Positions 22,791-33,631 of a stretch of DNA of 64,000 nt are shown here, piece after piece. The stretch's first letter is position 1, and each line of letters begins with the position of its first letter. This stretch comes from Amorphophallus konjac. Its lineage: Eukaryota; Streptophyta; Magnoliopsida; Alismatales; Araceae. Location: the NCBI GenBank assembly GCA_022559845.1, contig CM040123.1, positions 322,195,933 to 322,259,932 of the forward strand, given 5' to 3'. A program made the position numbers and the translations under genes. The notes below the pieces were generated by a model. That model made no database searches. It was given only the letters and a program-made list of their open reading frames with translations, and was not told the DNA's origin.

Positions 22791-23530
22791 TTCGATACTT
22801 AAACTGATAATTTGGTATTCTATCTGACAGGGATTCTTTACCTGGACTGGTGACCTGGCTCGTGATCCAAGAAGGACGAGGTACCATGATGATGACACGT
22901 GGAAGAAGCCTTTCCAGGATGCTGCCATGTGGATGGAATTGCCTCGGTTCTGGCGAATTCTCTGGGCGGGAAATGTGGAAGCCACGCGCCCTCATCCACC
23001 TGCTGCTAGTATATAATGAAGCCTTCGTCTTCAGATGGAGGCTGATCGACTGAAGAGAAGCAAAGTCTATACAGCAGAGAGCCATCGATCCACTGTGAGA
23101 AGAAAGAAAATAGAGAAGAAGAGAAAGTGAGAAGAGATGAGTTGAGAGAGTGAGATTGAGAGAGCTTGTTCGAGAGGATTGTACTCAGTCTCTTGGTTCA
23201 GATACCAGAGCTGAGCATTTGCTCATTAGAGCTACATTCCCCTTTGGGGTTTTCTTTTTCATTTTGCTTCTGCACTTTTATTTCCGAACTATTGCTTCTT
23301 CAAGCTGTGAGTCAGCTGTTTTGCAGAGGTGCTTCCTCTGGACGGGTAAGATGTAAACCCCAGCAGTTGCAGTGGAGGATTCCACTAGACAGGTGAAGCT
23401 GTAATCCTCAGCAGGCGAGACTTGTCTCGGACAGCAAGCTGTGTTGCTCAGCGGTTTGGAGGCCAAGCTGTAGTGCCCAGCAGACGCAAGCTGTACTGCG
23501 CAGTAGTAAGCCATACTCTATTGAGTGTGG

Positions 23531-23559
23531 GGTGGACGTAGGTCTTTGACCGAACCACC
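23531..23559 (+). repeat. Conserved Sirevirus LTR hairpin, A 5' copy
   Basis: Outer stem GGTGG/CCACC, inner stem GGTC-TTT-GACC. The B copy has another inner stem (GGTCTCC/GGGAGACC) at the same place. Confidence 0.7.
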
Positions 23560-23856
23560 TAAAATTCTTGGGTGCATTGTGTTTGTGTGATTGTCTTTGA
23601 ACTGTGTGCGATGGGTTTCCTTACTTAGCATCATAGCTTATATCGCTCATGTTCATATCTAGTATTCGAGATAGTGATATGCTGTGTGACTACATGGGTC
23701 GACCATTTGCTTAGTGCATCTTCTTTTGGTTTACCTGCTATTTGCCTATATTCCGCATTAGAGCTTATACTAGCTTTTAATTAGGCATTAGATCTATTCA
23801 CCCCCCTCTAGATCCACAGTTAGTGGAGATAGACTACGTCCATCTAACACAACAAT

Positions 23857-23868
23857 TGGTATCAGAGC
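23857..23868 (+). other. Primer-binding site of A
   Basis: TGGTATCAGAGC, two bases behind the 5' LTR. It is complementary to the 3' end of initiator tRNA-Met, the usual primer of plant copia elements. Confidence 0.9.
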
Positions 23869-23913
23869 CATACTCTTCTACAGGGACTCATCGCCCGAAG
23901 TGGATAGGCAGAG

Positions 23914-26363
23914 ATGGATGCTCGAGGGATGATAGCTGAAGGTCACTCAACCACCAAGCCCCCATTCTTCGATGGATCTAACTACGCATACTGGAAGATT
24001 TGTATGCAAGTGTTTATGAGGGCTAAAGATTACGAGATCTGGAAGGTTGTTAGCAAGGGACCTTATGAGCTGTCCCTTGAATGAAGATGTCTGGACCAAG
24101 GAGGAGATCAGAAGGTCCACGCTGAATTGGAGTGCCATAAATGCCATCCAGTGCTCTCTGCACCCTACTGAATTCTCCCGCGTGTCAGCGTACACTTCAG
24201 CCAAGGAGATGTGGGATGCACTGGAAGTTATCCATGAGGGGACTTCTCAAGTCAGGGAGACGAAGGCTAATTTCCTAGTGTCTGAGTATGAAGCCTTCAA
24301 GATGAAGCCAAACGAGACCATCAAAGAAATGTATGCTCGACTGACAATCATCACCAATGGTCTAAGAGGTCTCGGGAAACCTCTGACAGAATATGATTTA
24401 GTAAGGAAGATACTTCGGTCCTTGACTCATGCCTGGCATACGAAAGCTACTGTGATGGAGGAGTCAAGGGACTTGCGCAATACAAGAGCTGATGAGCTAA
24501 TTGGCTCGCTGATGGCATATGAGATTAATATGCCAAGGATAGAAGAAGCTGAAAGGAAGAAGAAGCCGATAGCGCTGAAGGCTGATTCCAGCAAATCCAA
24601 CAAATCCAGCTCCAGTAGTTGTTCATCATCAGAAGAGATCCCGAATGAAGAAGAAGATATGACTCGTTCTGAGATGGCCATGATGACCAGAGAGTTCAGG
24701 CGATTTCTAAGAAAAGGAGCATGGCGATTCGGCCAAAAGAAATACAGTGGCGGCCGAAGGGACAAAAGGTATAAACACAACCCTACAAAGAAAACTGAAA
24801 CTAACACTTGTTATCAATGCAGGAAAACAGGCCATCTGAAAGCTGACTGTCCAGATAATCAAAAATATAAGGACAAGTCAAAGAGAAGGAACACGAAAGG
24901 GAAAGCAATGGTGAGTACCTGGAGTGATGAAGATGAAGGCTCCCTGAGCAACACTTCAGACAGTGAAGCCGTATCTGAGAAGTGCATTTGCCTTATGGCA
25001 ACAAGCTCAGAAGATAGAGAAGAGGACTCAGATGAGGTAATCACTAGATTTGAAAATTTTACTATCGCTGATTGGGTAGATGCCTACCATGATATAGCTG
25101 ATAGAGCTGATGATATTAGAAAAGAAAATAGGCATCTGAGAAGAAAGATCAATTCCATGCAAAATGATAAAACTCTAACTGATAAAATTGCATGTTTAGA
25201 ATCTGAGAATAAAAATTTGAAACTCACATGTTCTGAATTAGATGAAATCAAAAATGAGTTAAAAGCTTCTAGGGAAGAGAATGTGAGGCTTGAAAATGAA
25301 ATTGATGAATGGAAGTTGAAAATTCAGAAATGTGAGAGTGAAGTAAAAATTGTTTCTAAAAAATATGAAGCTGTCCTCAATGTAAATAATGAACTGAAAA
25401 AGTATATTGATGAAATTCAGAAAGACAATGAGGATAAACTGAGAACCATTGAGAAAATGACCCAAGGAACAGATGACTTAAATACTTTGTTAGGGTGAAA
25501 GGTCAATTTCAGAAAAGAGGGCCTAGGATTTAATTCAGGTGCAACGAAAACCTTTGGAATGAAAACTATTTCATTTGTTGCACAAACAGAAAAAGGACCT
25601 CTAATTAGCATGAATCCAAACAATTCAATGAACAAAAATGCTAATCTGAAAAAGACCAGTGCTGAGGAGAAGGGCAAACAAAAAGTCAGTGAGCCTAGTA
25701 GAGCTAGCACATCCAAGCAAAATCCAAAGGCTCAATCTCAGGTTCAGGGATCAACCTACCCAGTCTTATAAACACCAGGTCAAGGTAACCAAGTCTCCAC
25801 CATCACCTCCATCTCTGAAGAAGACCCAAAACAAACCTATGAATAGGTCAGCAGGGTCCAAGGTGCAGGGGAGACAGAATGCTGCTAAGAGTCAACCCAA
25901 TCATTTCTACCAACCCAGAGTTCAGACCCATTACAATGCACAATCAACCTATTTCAATAGGTCAGGTTGGACTAGAACTCCGGGGAGGCATACAGGTCTT
26001 GCATATCAGGCTACACAATATCAAAGACCTTACACTATAAATTGGGTTAGTGGGTATGGTTATTGGACACCAAGGAACCAACATTTCCACAGCCAGCCCA
26101 GGAACTACTATGGCCACAATTCCATGAATGCAACCTGGCCAAGGCACTGGCAAAGAAACAACAATGTCAATAATCATGTTGGTACAAATAAGAAGAAAAA
26201 TAATAAAAAGAAGAGGAACAACAACAGAAGAAAACCTTTAGGATCCACTGAACAAAATTCATTTAAACAAATGTGGATTCCGAAAAGCCTGCTTTCTTGT
26301 TTTGCTTCTACTTCTTCTGTTATGGAGCCCAATCAGTCTTGGGTTCCAAATCTCCCTACCTAA
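23914..26363 (+). pseudogene. gag of Sirevirus A
   Basis: The ATG at 23914 opens a frame starting MDARGM, with the copia gag N-terminus (FDGSNYAYWK) near residue 21. The UBN2/gag domain runs to about residue 230. Next come a Ser-rich acidic stretch, an intact CCHC zinc knuckle (CYQCRKTGHLKADC, near 24810-24852), and a long coiled coil (about 25100-25480), a hallmark of Sirevirus gag. The tail is basic and rich in Asn, Tyr and Arg. Breaks: a frameshift near 24065-24080, TGA at 25496-25498 and a further frameshift near 25740. The final TAA (26361-26363) is at the gag-pol junction and may be native. Gag forms the particle and binds the genomic RNA. Confidence 0.9.
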
Positions 26364-29300
26364 TTGTGTATGCAGGTATGCCTGGTAGCCAAGAACAACT
26401 TGTGGTACTTGGATAGCGGCTGCTCCAGGCATATGACAGGAGATAAGGCCAAATTCTGCATGCTGACTGAGAAACTAGAAGGCCTTGTCACCTTTGGAAG
26501 TAACACAAAGGGTAGGATTATTGGATCAGGTAAGGTAGGTAAGTGTTCTACCTGCTGTATTGATGATGTTATGCTTGTTGAAGGGTTAGCTTATAATTTA
26601 CTTAGTATCAGCCAGATGTGTGATAAAGGATATAAGATTTTATTTGATTCTCAATGCTGTAAGGTTTTTGAACATGATTATGAAATTGTCAAATTTTTTA
26701 GAAAAAGAATAAATAATACATACATGATAGATTTAGATGACATTCAACATACTAACCTTTGCCTTACTGCCAGTAGAGAAGACTTAGCATTTTTATGGCA
26801 TCGTAGGTTAGGTCATGCTAGTTACACTGTTTTGCATAAACTGAATAAGCATGGCATGGTTAGAGGACTTCCTGAAGTTTCCTTTAAAAAGAAAAATAAA
26901 ATCTGTGATGCATGCGCTCAATCAAAGATAACTAGAAAGTCATTTAAGTCTAGAACTGAAAATCTGTCTTCTAAACCCCATGAGCTGATACACATGGACC
27001 TTTTTGGGCCAACCAGATCTGTTAGCTTATCAGGGAGGAAGTATGGGTTTGTCATGGTAGATGACTTTTCTAGGTATACTTGGGTTTATTTCTTATCTCA
27101 TAAGAGTGATGCATTTTTAGAATTTTAGGAGTTCTATGTTAGAATAAATCAGAAAATTGAAAACATTTTTACTGATCATGGAGGTGAGTTTGAAAACTCA
27201 CAGTTTGATGAATTCTGCAGGTCAAATGGAATCAACCATATGTACTCCTAACCAAGGACACCTGAGCAGAGTGGAGTTGTGGAGAGAAGGAACAGAACCC
27301 TAGTGGAGATGGGTCGTACACTCCTTGTTGAAGGTGGTCTACCTAGGAAATTCTGGGCTGAAGCAGTGAACACTGCCTGTTATGTAATTAACAGAGCCAT
27401 GGTAAGACCTTCTACCCAGAAAACACCATATGAGATCTTAAAGGGTAAGAAACCTTCTATTGCTCACTTCAAGGTTTTTGGATGTAAATGTTTCATTCAT
27501 ATAAATGATAAAAGAGACCTTGATAAATTTGAACTTAAAGGTGAACCAGGAATCTTTCTTCGTTATTCTGAAAACACCCGAGCATATAGAGTGTACAATC
27601 TAAATTCTAAAACTATTGAAGAATCTCCACATATAGTTTTTGATGAATCCTTGGTAAATACTAATGTTGGTCAATGCAGGAATGAAGACAGTGGTGATAT
27701 TCTGAAGGAAGGAGATCCTGCAGATAAATCCGAGGATGAAGAAGGACATAAAGAGCTTGATGAAGAAGAGCCTACAGTTCAGGGGGAGGTAAATCAAACT
27801 CATGATAATCCAATTGTAAACATTAGATATCTTAAGGATCATCATATAGATAATGTAATTGGAAATCTGCATGACCCCCCTAGGACTAGAGGCCACTTGA
27901 GAATTCAACATGAATTGAATGCTTATGCTTTTGTTTCAAATATAGAACCCAAGTCTATTGACTGTGCCCTCCAAGATGTGCATTGGATTAATGCCATGCA
28001 TGAGGAGCTTAATCAATTTGATAGGAATAAGGTGTGGCATTTGGTTCCACCTCCTGATCATGAAACAATCATAGGGACTAAATGGCTGTTTAGAAATAAA
28101 ACTGATGAATCAGGGAATGTCATTAAAAATAAAGCCAGACTTGTAGCTCAGGGGTACAATCAGGAATTTGGAATAGACTTTGAAGAGTCTTTTTCCCCTG
28201 TAGCTAGGTTAGAAGCAATCAGAATATTATTGGCTTATGCATGCTCCCTAGGTATAAATCTGTAGCAGATGGATGTGAAATCTGCTTTCCTAGATGGGAA
28301 AATTAGTGAGGATGTCTATGTGAGACAACCTCCTGGGTTTGAATGTTTAGATTTCCCTAATCATGTTTACAAACTCAATAAAGCTCTTTATGGTTTAAAG
28401 CAAGCTCCTAGAGCTTGGTATGACAGGTTGAGCAAGTTCCTCACCGACAAGAATTTCAAAAGAGGTATAGTTGATCAAACATTGTTTACCAAAGTGAGTC
28501 ATTCAGATATCCTTATTATTCAGATTTATGTGGATGACATTGTGTTTGGGTCAACTAACCCCAAATTGTGTGAGGAATTCTCTCAGATAATGACTAATGA
28601 GTTTGAAATGAGCTCAATGGGCGAGCTCAAACTATTTCTTGGACTGCAGGTTACACAATCAGAGGATGGTACTTTCATCTCTCAGTCCAAGTACGTAAAG
28701 AATTTATTGAAGAAGTACAAAATGGAAAACCTCAAGGAAATAGCTGCTCCAATGGGTACCTCAACCAGTTTGGATGAAGATCCTAAAGGTAAACCAGTGG
28801 ACCAAAGGATATATAGAGGTATGATCGGATCCCTTCTTTATCTTACAACATCTAGGCCTGATATTCAATTTACAGTGTGTTTATGCTCTAGGTTTCAGGC
28901 TAGTCCTAAAGAATCTCATCTTAAGGCTGTGAAGAGGATTTTTAGATATTTACTAGGCACCCAAGAGCTAGGTCTTTGGTATCCTGCTAAGTGTGAGTTA
29001 GATCTTCTAGCCTACACTGATGCAGACTATGCTGGGTGTCGAGTAGATAGAAAGAGCACTAGTGGCTATTTCCAATTCCTTGGTGGCTGTCTAGTATCTT
29101 GGGCATCTAAAAAGCAACACACTGTAGCCTTGTCTACAGCTGAGGCTGAATATGTTTCTGCAAGTAATTGTACTGCCAAAGTACTATGGATCAAGCACCA
29201 AATAGATGATTATCGGAAAAAACTGGAATGCATTCCAATTTTATGTGATAATACTAGTGCCATATGCCTTGCTAAAAATCCTGTTCATCATTCTAGGACT

Positions 29301-29480
29301 AAACACATAGAGATAAAACACCATTTTCTTAGAGATGCTGTGAATAAAAAGGAAATCGAACTGAATTTCATTGAAACAGACAAACAAATTGCTGATATCT
29401 TTACTAAGCCACTTGGAAATGAAAAGTTTAAATTTCTTAGAAGAGAACTTGGCTGGTGTAAGTTTCAGCATGATGAATAA
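26364..29480 (+). pseudogene. pol of Sirevirus A
   Basis: The domains are in copia order. The protease WYLDSGCSRHMTGD has its catalytic Asp at 26412-26414. The integrase zinc motif has WHRRLGHAS and CDACAQSK, and the DDE core has HMDLFGPTR, FTDHGGEF and [13 protein letters not shown]. The reverse transcriptase has [30 protein letters not shown] and YVDD at 28527-28538. RNase H has [18 protein letters not shown] and DIFTKPL. Stops at 27126-27128, near 27250 and at 28264-28266 break the frame, and the integrase has lost a few residues before its second Asp in comparison with B. The element cannot now make its own enzymes. The end is the TAA at 29478-29480; B is inserted 59 bp further on. Confidence 0.95.
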
Positions 29481-29539
29481 AATTTTCAGCTGTTTTGAAT
29501 AAGATTTTTGATTTGGACTTGCATCTGATAGCTTGTATA

Positions 29540-31134
29540 TGTTGTGCCCCTGATTTTGATGATGATAACCATGAGATATGAATGATATAATTAATTTTAA
29601 TGCTGAATTAAATCCTGATTTAATAACACTTTCACTTGATTTCATTCTTGTTGCAAGAAAGGACCAGGGTCGACGCTGGGAGCTTAGAGCGTCCACGCAT
29701 CAGTTGAAGAAGCCTTCACTGATACCTCTCACAGCGTTAACGCCACGAAGCAAGCAACGTCAACTCATCATATTCTGAAGTAGAGACCTTCACAGGTTAT
29801 TCCACTGCGTCAACGCCACAATAGAGCAGCGTCGACGCAGCAGTTACAAAGGGAGAGCCAATGGCTTACTGGAATGCCTCAATGCGTTAACGCTACACCA
29901 AGACAGCGTCGACGCAGCAGTTACAAAGGGAGAGCCAATGGCTTACTGGAATGCCTCAATGCGTTAATGCTACACCAAGACAGCGTCGACGCAGCAAGTA
30001 AGAGTGCTGTGATTTCAGCCCAGGGACAGGTCAGTGGGTCGACGCAGTGACCCATGCGTCAACGCATCTAGCCTCAAGCCTTGCACCACATGAAGGATTT
30101 CAAGGCTGCGTCAACCCTGTGGATTCAGTGGTTTGACGCCATCTGTTACTTCCTCTGTAATTTTGGTGGACCCCACTCGCAAGTGACGTCAAACGACACA
30201 TCAGCCAAAAGTGCTTGCAGTCTGTTTTTACCTCTCGATTCCAGAAGGCTCCACACGATGCAATTAAAGGACTAACCAGAAAATCTGGTTGGGTCCCACT
30301 AGAAGTATATATGCTGAATCTGGACGTGAGCGCGGGAATGACCTGAAGAGAAAAGGAGCGTGTGGAATTTCCAAAAGAGCAAGGAGATCAGGTCGAAGCA
30401 GAGGAGCTTGCTAGCAGAGTTGAAGACTATCTTCTTCACGATTTCAATCTGCTGAAGATAGAAGGAAGATCTAGGAGCAACATTTCTCTTAAAAGTTCGC
30501 TTACACTTTAGATGAAGAAGATCTGCCGATTGTTGAAGCTCTATAGTGCAGATTTCTGAACCTGAGGCTGATCTTCTGCTGCGCAACAGATCTGAGTTTA
30601 TTCTGTCCATCACTGAGCATTTTCGTTTCTTATTTGTCTTCTCTTTTTGAACTCTACTACATTGTTTTCTCCCTCGTACTGGGTTGTATAGAGGGAGGGG
30701 TTGATCCAGTAGTTCGTGCTTGGATCAAGGGAATTGGGCGTGTCGCCTGCAAGCTGTTTGTCAGCGGGTTTGAGAATGTGTTTCTCTGATTAAGCCAAGC
30801 TGTAAGGCTCAGCGGTGTTGTGAGGAATTAGTTCCTCAGTATAGCTAAGCTGTGAAGCTCAGCAGGGATCCTCACTGGTTTAGTGAGGGGTGGACATAGG
30901 TCTCCACAGGGAGACCGAACCACCTTAAAAATCTACGTTCATTGTGTGGGTTGACTTCTCTTATTTCTCTCTTCTCGTTAGATGTTTGTTTAGGCTCGAT
31001 TCTCCTTGTTGGTTTATTTTTGATATTATCTCTATCATTCTGCACCATATTTCGAGTGCGATCGTGCTTAGAATTTTAAAGGGGTCAACCTATTCACCCC
31101 TCCCCTCTAGTTTGACATTCCACCTAATCCAACA
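29540..31134 (+). mobile_element. 5' LTR of B
   Basis: It starts TGTTGTGCCCC and ends CCTAATCCAACA. About seven dyads of the type GTYRACGC-N14-GTYRAC lie in its first 620 bp, including a 74-bp unit present twice (about 29860-30000). Short hairpins and the GGTGG...CCACC element (30889-30924) lie toward the end. Confidence 0.95.
29669..30160. repeat. Dyad cluster in the 5' LTR of B
   Basis: GTYRACGC followed by a second GTYRAC 22 nt later (20-23 in a few), starting for example at 29669, 29736, 29809 and 29886. The core is RACGC-N12-GCGTY, the same plan as in C and D. The 3' LTR has the matching cluster at about 41161-41640. Confidence 0.85.
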
Positions 31135-31136
31135 CG

Positions 31137-31148
31137 TGGTATCAGAGC
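31137..31148 (+). other. Primer-binding site of B
   Basis: TGGTATCAGAGC, two bases behind the 5' LTR. Initiator tRNA-Met type, as in A. Confidence 0.9.
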
Positions 31149-31194
31149 TGGGCTCTCTTGTCAAGGGTCTAACAACCCAGAGAGATTTGGTAGA

Positions 31195-33631
31195 ATGGAA
31201 AACAAAGGCTTCATACATGAAGGGTATGCTGTGAATAGGCCACCTCTGTTTGATGGCACTAACTATGCGTATTGGAAAAATTGGATGCAGGTATTTCTAA
31301 GATCTCAGGACCATGAGGTTTGGAGAGTCATGAGCAAGGGACCATATCAGATAGAAGGAGATGAAGAATTGTGGGTGAAGGAGCAGATTCGGAAGTCTAA
31401 TGTCAATTGGCAAGCCATGAATATCATGCAATGTTCATTGCACCCTATGGAGTTTTCACGAGTATCTTCATGTACTAGTGCCAAGGAAATGTGGACAGAC
31501 TCCAAGTGATTTATGAAGGTACGTCCGAGGTAAGGGAGACAAAAGCCAATATGCTAATTTCTGAATATGAAGCTTTTAGGATGAAACCAGAGGAAAACAT
31601 ATCTAAAATGTATGCCCGACTAACCTTACTGGTGAATGGTCTTAAAGGTCTAGGAAAGGCCTACACAGATTATGAACTGGTTAGGAAGATTCTCAGATCT
31701 CTAACTCCAGTTTGGTACACCAAGGCCACTGTTGTTGAGGAATCTAGGAACCTTCCCACCACTACTCTTGATGAACTTATAGGATCACTAATGGCTTATG
31801 AGCTGAATTTCAAAAGGGCAGATGAGGATGTGAAAAAGAAAAAACCTCTTGCATTGAAGGCAGGACCAAGCAGCAAGGAGAGTTCTGATGAAAGTCACTC
31901 ATCTACTTCAGAAAATGACTCAGGTGAGATAGTAATGCTCACCAGAAAATTCAGGAAGTTTCTAAGGAAGGAAGGTAAATTTAGAAGCTACAGAAGACTA
32001 GAGGTAAGAAAGAGTACAAAGTACAAATCAGAGAACTCTAGGAAATCTGACAAGGTTGTTTGTTATCAATATAGGAAACAAGGTCACATCAAATCCGAAT
32101 GTCCAGAGAATGTGAAGAAAGCCCAACCGAAATGGAAGAACAAGAAACCAAAGGCCATGATAAGCACATGGAGTGATGAGGAGAAAGATGAAGATGAAGA
32201 AAAAAGTACATCTGAAGAAGAGAGTGATGCTAAGTTGTGCTTCATGGCTAAGGGAGATGATAATGATGAGGTAACTTCTTCTTCTGAGAATTTCTCTTGT
32301 AGTGATTGGGAAGAAGCATTCAATGAACTGCTAGACAAATATGGTCATGTAAAGAAAGAGAATAAATCACTCAAGAAGAAGAAAAATCTGACTAGCCAAG
32401 AGAATTCATTAAATGCCTAGAAGCTGAAAATGTCACTCGAAGAAAATCTCTTTGTGAAAATGACGAATATAGAGATCAAGTAATAGAGATGAAGAGAGAA
32501 AATGAATTCTTACTGAAAACTCAGGATGACCTGAAACTAAAAATGCAAAAATTGGAGAATGATGCAAAAATTGCTAAAGAAAAATATGAAGCTGTTCAAG
32601 GAGTGAATCATGAACTCCAAGAAAACTTGAAAAAAATGGAAGATGAAAATTCAAGTAAACAAGCCTCTCTTGAGAAATTAACTCAAGGTAAAAATAATCT
32701 TGAAGCTGTCATGGGAATAAAAAGCAATTTTGGAAAAGAAGGACTTGGTTATAATCCAACCAAGAAGAAGGATATAGGAACAAGATTTATAACCTTTGTT
32801 TCTGAACAAGGCTCATTTGAACAGAACTTGTGTGAGAAGGTTCAAGAAGAAGTAAAACAGACAGAACAAATCAGAAAAGAAAAGGGCAAAGAGAAAATGT
32901 ATGATACTGGCAATGCCAATCTTCATAAGAATGTGCCCAAATTCAGAAGCAAATCCTCAGGTCAGCCTATAGATTCTAGCTCATCAACTCAATATCGAGG
33001 ATATGAAAATTCAAAGAGTCATAGGGCTGGTATTCAACACTCGCGTCAACGCACTAGGCGTCCTGCGTCCACTCAACCCATGTACCAAGGGTCTTACAGA
33101 AACAATACTAGATCAAACCCTTGGGCACGTCAACGCAGTGTCCGCACTGCGTCAACGCATATACCCTTCCCCAGTGGGCACTCCTTGAGAAACATGAGAA
33201 TGAGTCGACGCAACCACTTCAGTGTGTCAACGCACCCTACATACCTGAACCCTTATGGCAGAAAGACTCACTGGATGAGTCAACGCTATCAAGTTACTGG
33301 GTCTACGCAGCGAACCTTCATGCCATCTAGAGCTCATTATTCCTACAGAAACTCACACCCTAAGTTTCCCAATAACTATTGGAGTCACAATAACTATTGG
33401 AATAAAAATAAGAACAACACCTCATACGTCTCTAATGACAGAAATGGTTCAAAGAGTTCATTCCAAAAGGTACCTCAATCCAATCAAAAGAATCTCAATT
33501 CCATGGAACCCACATCTCGAAAACCCTCAACACAACAGATCTAGATTCCCAAAAGAATGTTGTTTTACTTGACACAATCATATGGTCTGATGGGACCCAA
33601 GTGTATTTGGGTTCCAAAATCTATTGGTTGA
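31195..33631 (+). pseudogene. gag of Sirevirus B, with repeated C-terminal region
   Basis: The ATG at 31195 opens MENKGF, with FDGTNYAYWK as in A. The zinc knuckle reads CYQYRKQGHIKSEC: the second Cys of CCHC is Tyr, so zinc binding should be lost. A coiled coil follows (about 32480-32700), then a basic, Asn/Tyr/Ser-rich tail. The tail includes four repeats of 75-84 bp (about 33040-33310), each with one 22-nt dyad and each encoding an (R/S)QR...(A/V)ST(H/Q)-like peptide. Breaks: a one-base loss near 31495, a frameshift near 32390 and TAG at 33542-33544. TGA at 33629-33631 is at the gag-pol junction. Confidence 0.9.
33045..33306. repeat. Four dyads inside the gag coding sequence of B
   Basis: First half-sites start at 33045, 33129, 33204 and 33279. 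The second half-sites start at 33067, 33151, 33226 and 33301, exactly 22 nt later in all four. The unit length is 84, 75 and 75 bp, always a multiple of three. The copy at 33129 extends to ACGCAGTG-TCCG-CACTGCGT, a perfect inverted repeat. Confidence 0.9.

Larger units (their letters stand above)
21001..23854 (+). mobile_element. 5' LTR of A
   Basis: It is 2854 bp long. About 1.6 kb (21150-22790) is filled with copies of AAGTCTRTACA. GGGTCGACCC palindromes occur in pairs 21 nt apart (21239 and 22574 areas). The U5-like end has short hairpins and the GGTGG...CCACC element. The 27-bp difference to the 3' LTR is one extra repeat unit near 22040-22080. Confidence 0.95.

Noticed and set aside
23150..23396. 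Small ORFs in the U5-like end of the A LTR (repeated at 46545-46791)
   Set aside because: Non-coding LTR sequence with hairpins; no domain and not kept as genes elsewhere in the element.
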